From NCBI GenBank assembly GCA_014055465.1, contig WIAF01000004.1, forward strand, positions 62,001 to 126,000: DNA of 64,000 bases, given 5' to 3'. Below, piece by piece: positions 33,462-42,821 of the stretch. The translations under genes were made by a program, and so were the position numbers. Numbering within the stretch: the first letter of the stretch is position 1; each line of letters opens with the position of its first letter. This DNA comes from Nitrospira sp. CR1.1 (lineage in GTDB: Bacteria; Nitrospirota; Nitrospiria; Nitrospirales; Nitrospiraceae). The notes beneath the pieces are model-generated. The model was given only the letters and a program-made list of their open reading frames with translations. It searched no databases and was not told the origin of the DNA.

Positions 33462-35182
33462 GAGGCCGGCGTCGCCGGTGGTGGCCGTCTTACCAGAAGA
33501 TTGCCGAGAACCAACCAGTCAACCTGCGTGCGCAGAAAACAACGCACGGCTTCATCAGGGCTGCACACAATCGGTTCTTGCACGTTGAAGGACGTGTTCA
33601 GGAGCACCGGGACGCCGGTCAGTCTGCCAAAGGTCGTCAGGAGATCGTAGAAGCGGGAATTGGCCTCCCGCGTCACCGTTTGCACCCGGGCCGTCCCATC
33701 GACATGCGTCACGGCCGGAAGGATTCCTTTCGCAGACGCCTTCACCCGCACCGTGAACTGCATGAAAGGAGACGAGGCCGGCACATGGAAAAACTCCTCC
33801 GCGCGCTCGGCCAACACTGAAGGCGCAAAGGGCCGAAAGGCCTCCCGGCATTTCACTTTGCTATTGATCAGCTCCCGCATATCTTCACGTCGAGGATCTG
33901 CCAGCAGGCTACGGTTCCCCAGCGCCCGGGGCCCCCATTCCATCCGTCCCTGAAACCAGAACACCAATCGGCCATGGGCCAACTCCGATGCCACCCGTTC
34001 ATACAACCGGTCATCAGGCAGGCATTCGGCAACCAGTCCCGCCTGTGACAGCACGGCTCGGCAGGCGGCTTCATCGTACTGTGGCCCCAGGTACGCATCG
34101 GGCAGCACGGATCTTCCCGCCGCCGTTGCGCGCCTCGCCGTCCACCACAAGGCCGCTCCGAGCGCCGCCCCGGAATCTCCGGCAGCCGGCGGCACATAGA
34201 CATGATCAAACCCGAGTTCGGCCCGCAGACGACCGTTGGCCACGCAGTTGTAGGCGACTCCGCCCGCCAGGCAGAGCGACGTCGCCTGAGTGAGCGACCG
34301 CAGGCGGCGCCCCAGATGCAGCAGGGTCTCTTCCAACACGAATTGCGCGCTGGCCGCGAGATCGCGGTGTCGCTGCGTGATGGCGTCCGACGAACGCCGC
34401 GGAGGACCGAAGTGGCGGAGAAACTCGTCTACAAAACAGCCCGCCCTGGCTAGGTGAAAATCGAGCAGGCGGGTATTCAATTCAAATCGTCCATCGGGCA
34501 GCAATCGCAAAATTTCACGATGCAGCGCGGGTGCGAACGACGGTTCGCCGGAGGAGGCGAGGCCCATCACGATATATTCATCCTGATCCGGGCGAAACCC
34601 CAAGAACGCCGTCATCGCCGCATAGAATTGCCCCAGCGAGTGGGGCAGCGGAGTACGCTCGAGCACGGTGATCTGATTGCCCTCACCGCAGGCCAGCAAG
34701 GTGGTATCCGCTTCTGACGCCCCATCAACGACGAGAATGGCCGCCCGCTCAAACGGCGAGACAAGAAAGGAACTGGCCGCATGGCACAGATGATGGTCGA
34801 GAAACACCGGCCGAGCGGCTCCCGGCGCAACCCTCCTGGTCAGCTCCTGGCGAAGGCGGAACAGTTCCTTCCACTCCTGACCGGCGCGCTCGAGCGACCG
34901 TGTTCCTTTCACACGGAACAGTTGCGTAGAGCGCATCATGGCCGTCAGCGCAAGCCGTAGACGCCGGCCGACTTGCCAATACTTCCACGGCACGACAATG
35001 GCCTCGACATCGCGCAGAGCCATTCCGGCTTCGCGCAAACAATACTGAATCGCATGGACCGGCAGAGCCGTCACGTGCTTCTGGCGAACGAATCGTTCCT
35101 CCTCCGCTGCGGCCACAATGCGGCCGTCAGCGACCAGCGCGGCCGCAGCATCGCGCATATTGGACAAACCCAACACCACCAC
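33458..35182 (-). CDS. Carbamoyltransferase, NodU/CmcH family
   Basis: Transfers a carbamoyl group from carbamoyl phosphate, via carbamoyl-AMP, to a hydroxyl of a sugar or natural product. 574 residues. The N-terminal Kae1-like domain has the metal-binding DHHLCHAASSFLVS motif and VDGASEADTTLLACG, plus SLCLAGGVAYNCVANGRL. The C-terminal domain holds RMEWGPRALGNRSLLADPR and VPVLLNTSFNVQEPIV. It overlaps the GT-C-like membrane protein gene by ATGA; carbamoylation of a surface glycan is the natural reading. It diverges from the caspase-like lipoprotein gene at 35338. Confidence 0.88.
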   Translation of the reverse strand: MVVLGLSNMRDAAAALVADGRIVAAAEEERFVRQKHVTALPVHAIQYCLREAGMALRDVEAIVVPWKYWQVGRRLRLALTAMMRSTQLFRVKGTRSLERAGQEWKELFRLRQELTRRVAPGAARPVFLDHHLCHAASSFLVSPFERAAILVVDGASEADTTLLACGEGNQITVLERTPLPHSLGQFYAAMTAFLGFRPDQDEYIVMGLASSGEPSFAPALHREILRLLPDGRFELNTRLLDFHLARAGCFVDEFLRHFGPPRRSSDAITQRHRDLAASAQFVLEETLLHLGRRLRSLTQATSLCLAGGVAYNCVANGRLRAELGFDHVYVPPAAGDSGAALGAALWWTARRATAAGRSVLPDAYLGPQYDEAACRAVLSQAGLVAECLPDDRLYERVASELAHGRLVFWFQGRMEWGPRALGNRSLLADPRREDMRELINSKVKCREAFRPFAPSVLAERAEEFFHVPASSPFMQFTVRVKASAKGILPAVTHVDGTARVQTVTREANSRFYDLLTTFGRLTGVPVLLNTSFNVQEPIVCSPDEAVRCFLRTQVDWLVLGNLLVRRPPPATPAS

Positions 35183-35337
35183 GATAATTCAACGTCCCTT
35201 CGATCCACCGACGGGGGATGCGCGGTAGGATAAACGAGGCTGGTGAGGGTCGCAAGCCGGCACGGGAGTTGGTTGCAATGCCCCCTTCATTCCTGTACCG
35301 TTTCCCCTCCGAAATCTGCCCTAGAGGAGGCCTCGGC

Positions 35338-37200
35338 TTGAAGACGAACCGCGCGTTTATTGTTGGAATGATTCTCATCCCCCTGTTGGCCTCCGTCGGC
35401 TGCGAGACCATTAAATCACGATTCTCCCGACAGGCTCTGCCGGACCTCGGGCCACCGGTTCCGCTCACGGTTCAAATGGACATCGACCCGTCGCTCTCGA
35501 AAGCCAAGACGGAGTATATCGATAACTGCAGCCGCATCCATGTCTTCTCGATCGGCCCGACGGTTGAAGACACGTTGATACAGGCCGCGCATCAAACGTT
35601 TCGTTCCGTCAACATGCCGGGAAGTCATGCGGCCGGGGGAAAACCCGACGTGACGATACGCGTGCGGATGCTGGACCCGCGCTTCAAGCTGCAAACCGAT
35701 GCGCTCTACGATCGCGCCCCCGCAGAACTCAGCCTGGATGCTCTGGCGGAATTTTTCGATGCCTCCGGCGCACCGCTTGGCGAGCGGCCGCTACAAGCCG
35801 CTCGCAAAGAACGCTTGCAACTCGAACTGACTCAGCAGCGCTGCGATTACGTCGTCGATCCTCTGCTGCAGGATACGTCCACCATGCTGGCCACGCAATT
35901 CATGCAAGAAGCCCGGGTGCTCCTCGCCCCCGCGACACAAACGGCGGCAACTGCCGCGACCGTCGCGCCGTCCGAGGCCGCCTCGAAACCCCCTGCCATG
36001 CCAGCTGCGCCTGCTGCAGCGCCGGTTCAGCCCCTTCCGTTCAAAGCCACACTGTTGGATGAAAACGGCAACCTGGTCCTTGAAAGTGGCGAACGAATCC
36101 GCGTCCGAGTCGACATCGTCAATACCGGGCAACAGGCAACCCCTGACATGGCCGTGCGGCTGACTGGTCCGCCGGTGCTGATCGCTCAGTTCCCCGCCAC
36201 AACATTGCCCACGGGAGCCATCGCACCAGGCGGCTCCAAATCTCTTGAATTCGTCGCGACTCTGCCGCAATCGCCGTCCGCCCAGCAGGCCGAATTTCAG
36301 GTGGCGATCCTGAATGGAATGGGCCAGCAGGTGTCACCCGTCCAGACCTTAGTCGCGTCCATACAATCGTCCGCGGCCAACAGCGACGACGTGGATCACG
36401 TTCCTCCTGCGGCAATCGGACTTCAGAGGCCTGGAGACTATCTCCTCTCAATCGGGCTGAGCAGCTACCGCGAACAGGAGATTGGCGCGCGGAAGTATGC
36501 CACCCTCGACGCGGAAATGGTGGCGACCTACCTTCAGACGCTGGGAGGAGTGCCACGCAATAATGTCCGCCTCTTGAAGGACTGGAGCGCACTTCGCCCG
36601 GACATTGAAGAGGCCTTACTCGATTGGCTCCCTTCCAAAGTTACCAAAGACTCGGTAGTCACGGTGTATTTCGCCGGCCAGGCCTTCGTCACCCCATCGG
36701 GAGAGACATTCTTGATCCCTTACGACGGCTCGCTGGGATCACCCACTCGCCTCTATCCGCTCAAAGATCTGGAAACCGCCTTGGGAAGGTTAAAAGCGAA
36801 ACAAGTCTTGTTCGTGTTTGACGGAACTGTGCTCAAGAATGGGGCGGAGGGCCGCACAAAAGTCGCGCCACCCAAATGGGCGGCAACGGCGGGATCGGTC
36901 GTTCACATCATTTCAACCACCGGATTCGGCAAAAGCCTGGAATCCGATACGTGGCATCACGGATTACTGACCTACTATCTTCTCCGAGGCCTGCGTGGGG
37001 AAGCCGATATGAATCGCAACGGCGAGGTCACGATCGGGGAGGTCACGGCCTATGTCGCTCGCAAAGTGCCAGCCGCCGCACGCAGTACCTTTAAGCAGGA
37101 CCAGCAACCGCAGATCCTGCCGACGCCGCGTGTGCCGGAGAAGAGCCTCGACACCGTGCTCACAAAACCAGCGATGCCCCCTTCCGCTGACCAACCCTAA
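35338..37200 (+). CDS. Lipoprotein with caspase-like domain lacking catalytic residues
   Basis: A probable envelope lipoprotein of 620 residues. I choose the TTG at 35338: an AGAGGAGG lies seven bases upstream and the product then begins MKTNRAFIVGMILIP and reaches a lipobox ASVGC (Cys22). An N-terminal domain (about 40-200) is followed by an Ala/Pro linker, a beta-sandwich region (about 235-345) and a C-terminal caspase-like fold (about 365-590: YLLSIGLSSYREQEIG, VVTVYFAGQAF, LFVFDGTVLKNG). The usual catalytic His is Gln448 (YFAGQA) and the usual Cys is Thr497 (FDGT). It is therefore a pseudo-protease or binding domain. Stands alone. Confidence 0.75.
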   Translation: MKTNRAFIVGMILIPLLASVGCETIKSRFSRQALPDLGPPVPLTVQMDIDPSLSKAKTEYIDNCSRIHVFSIGPTVEDTLIQAAHQTFRSVNMPGSHAAGGKPDVTIRVRMLDPRFKLQTDALYDRAPAELSLDALAEFFDASGAPLGERPLQAARKERLQLELTQQRCDYVVDPLLQDTSTMLATQFMQEARVLLAPATQTAATAATVAPSEAASKPPAMPAAPAAAPVQPLPFKATLLDENGNLVLESGERIRVRVDIVNTGQQATPDMAVRLTGPPVLIAQFPATTLPTGAIAPGGSKSLEFVATLPQSPSAQQAEFQVAILNGMGQQVSPVQTLVASIQSSAANSDDVDHVPPAAIGLQRPGDYLLSIGLSSYREQEIGARKYATLDAEMVATYLQTLGGVPRNNVRLLKDWSALRPDIEEALLDWLPSKVTKDSVVTVYFAGQAFVTPSGETFLIPYDGSLGSPTRLYPLKDLETALGRLKAKQVLFVFDGTVLKNGAEGRTKVAPPKWAATAGSVVHIISTTGFGKSLESDTWHHGLLTYYLLRGLRGEADMNRNGEVTIGEVTAYVARKVPAAARSTFKQDQQPQILPTPRVPEKSLDTVLTKPAMPPSADQP

Positions 37201-37330
37201 ACAAACAGCCGACCTCTCCTTCAGCCATCACGGTAGTGGGCCGCGATGGTTCGGGATGGGCCTTCCTTTCTCAGGTTGCTCCTGTATCACGATATGAGCC
37301 TGTCGAGACCAGGGACCTGACCACAAAAGA

Positions 37331-37364
37331 AAAGGGGCGGCGAGGATATCCTCGCCGCCCCTTT
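37331..37364. terminator. Perfect 34-bp palindromic terminator, bidirectional
   Basis: AAAGGGGCGGCGAGGAT (37331-37347) and its exact complement (37348-37364), flanked by A/T-rich runs. It lies between the convergent caspase-like lipoprotein gene (ends 37200) and the cytochrome c gene (ends 37395). Read on the minus strand, it is followed by TTTTCTTTT. Confidence 0.9.
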
Positions 37365-37394
37365 CCGATTCAGCCTATCGGCCGATACTCGCGA

Positions 37395-37847
37395 CTATTC
37401 TTCGCCACCCTTGCAGAAGCTGCGCTCATAATTGATGATCGTCCACGCTTCTTCTTCGGTGATTGCCGCAGGGACCAACGAAACCATGCCGGTGCCCGGG
37501 CTGCCGTTCTTGATCACCCAGAACAGCTCGCCATCTTTCCGCTTCTTGTGGAACTTGCAGTTGGTGAAGTTGCGCGGGCTCGGATTGAGGATCGCGCCGG
37601 CAGGGCCATCGCCCTTCCCCTCTTTCCCGTGACAATTGAAGCAGGTGCCCTTGCCCTCATACAATGCCTTGCCCTTGGCAATGCTTTCCGGGGTCGAAGC
37701 AACCGGGTTCTTCATTGCCTTCGCGTCCGCCATCTGATCCGGCGCAACACGGGGCTTCAGCGGATCCTTTTCTTCTGCGCCCACCACCGCCACGGACAAC
37801 AAGGTGACGGCCGCACACACTCCGACTAACTTAGAAAAATACCCCAT
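37395..37847 (-). CDS. Small monohaem cytochrome c, exported
   Basis: A periplasmic electron carrier of 150 residues. The start at 37847 (MGYFSKLVG) has GGAGGAG upstream. A signal peptide ends near VVGAEEK. One haem site is CFNCH, and the likely distal Met lies in GTGMVSLVP; INYERSFCKGG is the C-terminal helix. This is the class I cytochrome c domain (cytochrome_C/CCC3 type). It has its own strong promoter and a palindromic terminator. The electron donor and acceptor are not identified. Confidence 0.9.
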   Translation of the reverse strand: MGYFSKLVGVCAAVTLLSVAVVGAEEKDPLKPRVAPDQMADAKAMKNPVASTPESIAKGKALYEGKGTCFNCHGKEGKGDGPAGAILNPSPRNFTNCKFHKKRKDGELFWVIKNGSPGTGMVSLVPAAITEEEAWTIINYERSFCKGGEE

Positions 37848-37947
37848 CAGAACTCCTCCTTTGTGTTGAACCCACCGCGTGAACAATAACTGTCTGGTCT
37901 CAAGCAGCATGGACAAAAAATCATGACAAGGCCGATAAAGCAGGCGA

Positions 37948-37977
37948 ACTATAGCAACGCGTTTTCTGTCTTGTCAA
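37948..37977 (-). promoter_or_regulatory. Strong predicted sigma-70 promoter of the cytochrome c gene
   Basis: On the minus strand TTGACA (37977-37972), 18-bp spacer, TATAGT (37953-37948). Start predicted near 37941, giving a 5' leader of about 94 bases. The rest of the gap up to 38304 contains nothing else I can support. Confidence 0.7.
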
Positions 37978-38304
37978 GCGAACGACCCGCCTCGGCCTTG
38001 TCTGTTTCATCCATGCTGGCATCAGGGAGAATCAAGGGCTGTGCCAGCGGCGCGATTGAAAAAACCACATGAAATCCCCATATTCAGAAGTCTCACCGAT
38101 TCGGCAAGTACGTACTGACATCCAGCCGTGACACCTTTGCGCCTCAGACGCCTCCGCCTCGCCTCATTCGAGCGCGGAGAGGACAGCGACAAGTCGCTTC
38201 ACGATTTCTACATGTCATAGATGGTAAAGAAGAAGGCGGCGGGAGCGGGAATGAAAGACACGCCTGTAGGCCAGGGAGGGGTCAGGGGTATCCAGACAAT
38301 TCAA

Positions 38305-39252
38305 TCAACGTTTAATCACGACGTCTCGTACGACCTTGCCGCTGGGGCCAAAAGGCTTTTGCGGTTTGCCGTTGAGTTCGGCGCGCACTCCCCCGGCATT
38401 GCCGAGCGTCACCGTGAACTGGTCCTGAGCCTTCCACTGAGCCTTTTCCCCAGGGCGTAGCAACGCCTCCTGGTGGCTACCGGAGTCGACTTGCACCACA
38501 ACCCAGCTCAACTCCGTGGCGGCAAGATCGAGGACCAGCGGACCATCCGACTCGACCGGTCCATCCACCGACAATCCGGCAAGCGGACCTTCCGACCCCA
38601 TGGAAGCAGGGGGCAGAGGAGTGGCGGTGTCCGATGGTATCGGCTCTTTGGCCACGGCAACCGGCGCTGGAACCTGCGGAGCTGTCGTTACTTTTTCTTG
38701 TGCGGGCTTCACAGAAACAGCGGCCGGCTCAACCTGCTTCGGGGGTGGAGCAATGGGAGGCGGAAGCTCGGCAGCCGGGCGTGAAGCCGGTTCCTTCGAA
38801 TCCTTGGCAAACGGGGCACTCTTTTTACTGACAGTCGGCGCGTCCGACCCGGAGCGCCGCACCAACGTAGAAGTCTGTTCACGGCTCAGCAAAAATACCA
38901 ACGTCGCAATGGCAACCGCGATCGCCACCCCCACCGCCTTCCGGTTGGCTTTGCGGCGGCGCTCTTCTTCTACCTGCCGTTGCCGCAACCGTTCCCGCTC
39001 ACCCTGCTTTTCGTAAAATGCCCCGGCGGACTGAACAAATCGATGGATGGCATCTTCTTCATCCAGCCCCAGTGACCGCGCATAGGACCGGACAAATCCG
39101 CGCGCAAAGACCTGGTCGGGCAATTTGGCAAAATTTCCCTCTTCGAGGGCTTTGACAAAGTCCGTGCGGATTCGGGTCTTCGAGGCGACCTCATCCACGG
39201 TCAGACCTTTGGTCTCACGAACCTGCCGAAAAAATTCACCCACTGATTCCAT
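38305..39252 (-). CDS. RodZ-like cell-shape protein (HTH, TM, DUF4115)
   Basis: A bitopic inner-membrane protein that links MreB filaments to the cell-wall machinery in rods. 315 residues. The N-terminal helix-turn-helix (HTH_25; about 1-80: GEFFRQVRETKGLTVDEVAS, IRTDFVKALEEGNFAKLP) is cytoplasmic. A basic stretch and one membrane helix (about 107-122) follow. A Pro/Ala-rich periplasmic linker leads to a DUF4115 domain (WVVVQVDSGSHQEALLRPGE to the end). It lies 9 bp behind a TPR lipoprotein in a long minus-strand run. mre genes are not in the window. Confidence 0.85.
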   Translation of the reverse strand: MESVGEFFRQVRETKGLTVDEVASKTRIRTDFVKALEEGNFAKLPDQVFARGFVRSYARSLGLDEEDAIHRFVQSAGAFYEKQGERERLRQRQVEEERRRKANRKAVGVAIAVAIATLVFLLSREQTSTLVRRSGSDAPTVSKKSAPFAKDSKEPASRPAAELPPPIAPPPKQVEPAAVSVKPAQEKVTTAPQVPAPVAVAKEPIPSDTATPLPPASMGSEGPLAGLSVDGPVESDGPLVLDLAATELSWVVVQVDSGSHQEALLRPGEKAQWKAQDQFTVTLGNAGGVRAELNGKPQKPFGPSGKVVRDVVIKR

Positions 39253-39261
39253 GATTTCCGC

Positions 39262-39960
39262 CTATGGTTTGAGCTTACCGAGGAGTTCCTGCGCCGCAGC
39301 TGCCTGCTCTCCGCCTTTATCCAGCGTCGACACCTTCGACAGGGCCTCACGCGCCCGCACATCAAATCCAAGCTTGTGGTACACGCGCGCCAGTTCCAAC
39401 TGCAGCATCGCGGGCGGCACATTGGGCGGCGTGACGGTCGTCGCGTCTTCCAAGACCTCCATCGCCCCCTGCAGATCACCCTCGTGCATCAAGGCTTTCC
39501 CCAGCTGGAAGCGCGCCAGGTCAGGCGTGGGATAGAGAGGATTGCTGAGAGCTTGCCGGTAGGCCGCGATGGCGTCCTTCCACCGGTCCTGACTGGCCAG
39601 GACCTGGCCGAGGTAGGTATTGGCCTCCGCATAGTCGCCGTCGATGCGAATGGCTTCGCGGAAGGATTCTTCGGCGAGCTTGAGTCGTCCTTGCGAGGCA
39701 TAGATATGCCCCAGACCGTAGTGCGCTTCTTTATTCTCAGGATTCAGCTTCACAGCTTTTTGAAACGACACATAGGCCTGCTGCTGGTCGGAACTCAGCC
39801 GGGCAACCCCTTCTTGGTAAAATCCTTTCGACTTACGCAGGTTCTCTTCGTTAGCGCACCCGCCAAAGACAGACAGTCCCAGCAACAGCAGGATACAGGA
39901 AGACCCCGGAATGCCCCAGGCCCTGCTTGTCCGATTCCGATGTCGATCAGCGACCATCAT
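39262..39960 (-). CDS. TPR lipoprotein, PilF/PilW-like
   Basis: 232 residues with a lipobox (VFGGC, about residue 35), hence an envelope lipoprotein. Roughly four to five TPR units follow (YVSFQKAVKLNPENKEAHYGLGHIY, SFREAIRIDGDYAEANTYLGQVL, AIAAYRQALSNP and on). The shape resembles PilF/PilW pilotins, which help secretin assembly, and NlpI-type lipoproteins. No pilus genes lie close by, so the role stays general. The start overlaps the PfkB stop by ATGA; a second Met is at residue 2. It is followed by rodZ 9 bp later. Confidence 0.75.
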   Translation of the reverse strand: MMVADRHRNRTSRAWGIPGSSCILLLLGLSVFGGCANEENLRKSKGFYQEGVARLSSDQQQAYVSFQKAVKLNPENKEAHYGLGHIYASQGRLKLAEESFREAIRIDGDYAEANTYLGQVLASQDRWKDAIAAYRQALSNPLYPTPDLARFQLGKALMHEGDLQGAMEVLEDATTVTPPNVPPAMLQLELARVYHKLGFDVRAREALSKVSTLDKGGEQAAAAQELLGKLKP

Positions 39961-40874
39961 GCGCCGATATCCTCAAAATGCGTGAGCCGCTTGAACTCTT
40001 TGAAACGCGCCTCAATCTCTTTGTAATCTAGGATCCTCAATCGGTCAAGGCTAAAGGCTTCTACCGTAAATGAGGCCATCACGCTACCGAAGATAATCGC
40101 TTGCCGCATGGCATCGGCTGAACGGTTTCCCGTGGCGGCCAGATATCCCAGAAACCCTCCAGCAAAGGTATCGCCGGCGCCGGTCGGGTCACGCACGTCA
40201 TCCAGCGGAAATGCCGGCGCGCCAAACACCTGCTTGTCGTTGAACATCAACACACCATATTCGCCTCGCTTGACGATGAGGTGCTTGGGCCCACGCGCCA
40301 GAATTTTCTTAGCGACCTTGACCAGATTGGTATCCTCACCCAGGGCCCGCGCCTCGCCGTCGTTGATAATGAGAATGTCGATGTGCTGCAGGACGTTCCA
40401 GAGCGCGTCACGTTTCCCGTTGATCCAGAAATTCATCGTATCGCAGGCAACCAGCGCCGGCCGCTTCACCTGCTGCAGCACATCAAGTTGTAAATTCGGA
40501 TCGATATTTCCCAGAAAGAGCACATCGGGCGTGCTGTATTGGGGGGGGATCTTCGGACGGAAGGTTTCAAAGACGTTCAGCTTGGTATCGAGCGTCTGCG
40601 CTTCGTTTAATTGATGCGAATAGGCGCCTTTCCAGCGGAACGTCGAGCCAGGCCGCCGCTCCAATCCCGTCAAATCAATCTTGCGGCTTTTCAGAAACGC
40701 GACATGTTGTTCCGGAAAATCCTCGCCGACGACTGCGATCAGATCAACCGACGTGAAATAACTGGCCGCCGTTGAAAAATACGTCGCGGATCCGCCAAGC
40801 ACTTCGGCGACCTCGCCGAAAGGAGTTTTCACGGTATCCAGCGCCACCGAGCCCACTACCAGCAATTTACCCAT
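39957..40874 (-). CDS. PfkB-family sugar/nucleoside kinase
   Basis: A ribokinase-fold kinase of 305 residues. The N-terminal motif is GGSATYFSTAASYF and the C-terminal signature containing the catalytic Asp is DPTGAGDTFAGGFLGY. A phosphate-binding stretch HLIVKRGEYGVLMF precedes it. The acceptor cannot be read from the sequence. It lies 3 bp behind mtnP, so adenosine, methylthioribose or ribose derivatives are reasonable guesses; methylthioribose kinase itself is another family. It overlaps the TPR lipoprotein gene. Confidence 0.85.
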   Translation of the reverse strand: MGKLLVVGSVALDTVKTPFGEVAEVLGGSATYFSTAASYFTSVDLIAVVGEDFPEQHVAFLKSRKIDLTGLERRPGSTFRWKGAYSHQLNEAQTLDTKLNVFETFRPKIPPQYSTPDVLFLGNIDPNLQLDVLQQVKRPALVACDTMNFWINGKRDALWNVLQHIDILIINDGEARALGEDTNLVKVAKKILARGPKHLIVKRGEYGVLMFNDKQVFGAPAFPLDDVRDPTGAGDTFAGGFLGYLAATGNRSADAMRQAIIFGSVMASFTVEAFSLDRLRILDYKEIEARFKEFKRLTHFEDIGA

Positions 40875-40877
40875 GCC

Positions 40878-41777
40878 TCACCGTTTTCCTTTCTGCGTCC
40901 GCACATAGGGAGCGATCAAGAGATTCAAGCGTCGTTTTGCTGAAGCAGACATTTTGTCCGGAGCGGTGACCAGCGCCGTGGCCAACGCTCGCCGGCAACC
41001 GCAAGCCCGGGCTGGATCCAGCTTGGGCACCGCAACCTTCAACACATCCTTGGCCAAGGCCACGTTCCGATGCAACGTGGACAGGATCGCCTCAACGGTG
41101 ACCGCCTCTTCGGTCTCATGCCAGCAGTCGTAGTCGGTCGCCAGCGCCATTGTGGCGTAACACAGTTCAGCCTCGCGGGCGAGTTTGGCTTCCGGCATGT
41201 TGGTCATCCCGATGACATCCACTCCCCACTGCCGATACAAGCGAGATTCCGCCTTGGTCGAAAACTGCGGGCCTTCCATACACACATAGGTCCCACCGCG
41301 CTGAAGCGTCGCACCCACAGATCGTCCCGCCGCCTCCAACACATCGGCTAAAGAGGAGCAGACCGGCTCGCTGAAGCCAACATGCGCCACGATGCCCTCG
41401 TCGAAAAACGTCGAAACCCGCCGCTTCGTGAGATCGATAAATTGGTCGGGCAACACCACGTGGCCTGGCTGAATAGTTTCCTTCATGCTTCCGACGGCGC
41501 TGATCGAGATGATTTGCGTCACCCCTAATGACTTCAGCGCATAAATATTCGCGCGATAATTGATACTACCGGGATTGATCCGGTGCCCGCGTCCATGCCG
41601 GGATAGAAAGGCCACTCCCATGCCTCCCAGGACCCCGACCACGATGGCATCCGACGGCGCGCCGAACGGCGTACGGAGACGCACTTCGCGGACCTGCTCC
41701 AGTCCTTCGACCTGGTACAACCCGCTCCCGCCGATGATACCGACGGCCGGCTGAACGGCCTTCTTCGATTTCCTCAT
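40878..41777 (-). CDS. mtnP: S-methyl-5'-thioadenosine phosphorylase
   Basis: Splits 5'-methylthioadenosine to adenine and methylthioribose-1-phosphate in methionine salvage. 299 residues, normal length. The purine nucleoside phosphorylase class-2 motifs are clear: GIIGGSGLYQVEGL, FLSRHGRGHRINPGSINYRAN, YVCMEGPQFSTKAESRLY and VIGMTNMPEAKLAREAELCYA. The start overlaps the miaA stop by ATGA. The PfkB kinase follows 3 bp later. A related purine specificity (e.g. plain adenosine phosphorylase) is possible; MTA is the usual substrate for this sequence type. Confidence 0.92.
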   Translation of the reverse strand: MRKSKKAVQPAVGIIGGSGLYQVEGLEQVREVRLRTPFGAPSDAIVVGVLGGMGVAFLSRHGRGHRINPGSINYRANIYALKSLGVTQIISISAVGSMKETIQPGHVVLPDQFIDLTKRRVSTFFDEGIVAHVGFSEPVCSSLADVLEAAGRSVGATLQRGGTYVCMEGPQFSTKAESRLYRQWGVDVIGMTNMPEAKLAREAELCYATMALATDYDCWHETEEAVTVEAILSTLHRNVALAKDVLKVAVPKLDPARACGCRRALATALVTAPDKMSASAKRRLNLLIAPYVRTQKGKR

Positions 41778-42802
41778 GATGCCGATTCCATTTCTATGGT
41801 CAGCGACGCGTGCCTATCCGGCGAGCGCCGCTGATCTAATTTCTGGACAAATGAATGAACGGTTTCCATGAGACGCCCGGCCACGTCCTCCGGTGCCTCC
41901 TGCTCACTCAGCAACCACCACTGCAGACCCGGCTCCTTCCGGAACCACGTCAACTGACGTTTGGCGTAATGTCTGGTATCGCGCTTCAATAGACGCAACG
42001 CTTCGGCGCGACCATAGTCGCCGGCCAGATACCCCGCGACCTGCTGGTACCCCAACCCCTTCATGGCGCCCGTCTCACGCCTGTATCCCTTAGCGAGCAA
42101 CTGCGCGGTTTCTTCCACGACTCCTCGCGCAAACATCGCCTCCACCCGCTCGTCGATCCGCCGGTACAGCTGTGCGCGCTCGCGGTTCAATCCGATCATG
42201 AGCACGGAGAACGGTTGTTCGGCAAACCGATGTTCCTGCTGAACATCCGACAGCCGTCGTCCCGACAGATGAAACACTTCAAGCGCCCGCACGATTTTCA
42301 CCTCGTCGTGGGGATGCAGCCGCGCTGCCAGTTCGGGATCGACCCGCGCCAATTCGGCATGCAGGAAGGATCGTCCCTGCCCCTGGGCCCTCTGCAACAG
42401 GGAGGCGCGAAACGCCTGGTCCGCCCGCGGCGCATCACAGAGTCCGTGAATCAACGTCCGCACGTAGAGCCCGGTCCCGCCAACGATCAATGGCAGCCGC
42501 CGTTCCCCGTACAGCCGTTCTATTTCCTGCAAGGCCAGCTGGCGATATTGCCCGGCATTAAACGACCCGTCAGGATCGACCAGATCGATGAGGCGATGCG
42601 GCACCCCCTGCCGCTGCGTCACGGTCGGCTTATCCGTCGCAACATCCATCCCGCGATAGACCTGGCGCGAATCCGCCGTCAACAGATCCGTCTCCAAGCT
42701 GCGGGCCAGCCGGAGCCCGATCTCGCTTTTCCCCACGGCGGTCGGCCCGACCAGCACCACCAGCGGCCGCGACGCCAGGACGGATTCGGTAAGCCGGACC
42801 AT
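41774..42802 (-). CDS. miaA: tRNA dimethylallyltransferase
   Basis: Transfers the dimethylallyl group to A37 of tRNAs that read UNN codons. 342 residues from the ATG at 42802 (MVRLTES), with GGAGG upstream; the frame is open to 42886, but that part is not homologous. Conserved parts: P-loop GPTAVGKSEIGLRLA, TADSRQVYRGMDVATDKP, PHRLIDLVDPDGSFNAGQY, IVGGTGLYVRTLIHG and the C-terminal TRHYAKRQLTWFRKEPGLQW. It stands directly behind mutL (19-bp gap), a common bacterial pairing, and overlaps mtnP. Confidence 0.95.
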   Translation of the reverse strand: MVRLTESVLASRPLVVLVGPTAVGKSEIGLRLARSLETDLLTADSRQVYRGMDVATDKPTVTQRQGVPHRLIDLVDPDGSFNAGQYRQLALQEIERLYGERRLPLIVGGTGLYVRTLIHGLCDAPRADQAFRASLLQRAQGQGRSFLHAELARVDPELAARLHPHDEVKIVRALEVFHLSGRRLSDVQQEHRFAEQPFSVLMIGLNRERAQLYRRIDERVEAMFARGVVEETAQLLAKGYRRETGAMKGLGYQQVAGYLAGDYGRAEALRLLKRDTRHYAKRQLTWFRKEPGLQWWLLSEQEAPEDVAGRLMETVHSFVQKLDQRRSPDRHASLTIEMESAS

Positions 42803-42821
42803 ACGTCTCTGCGTCCTCCGC

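Noticed and set aside
38221-38460. Small plus-strand frame between the cytochrome c gene and rodZ
   Set aside because: Antisense to the end of rodZ over half its length and without a ribosome binding site.
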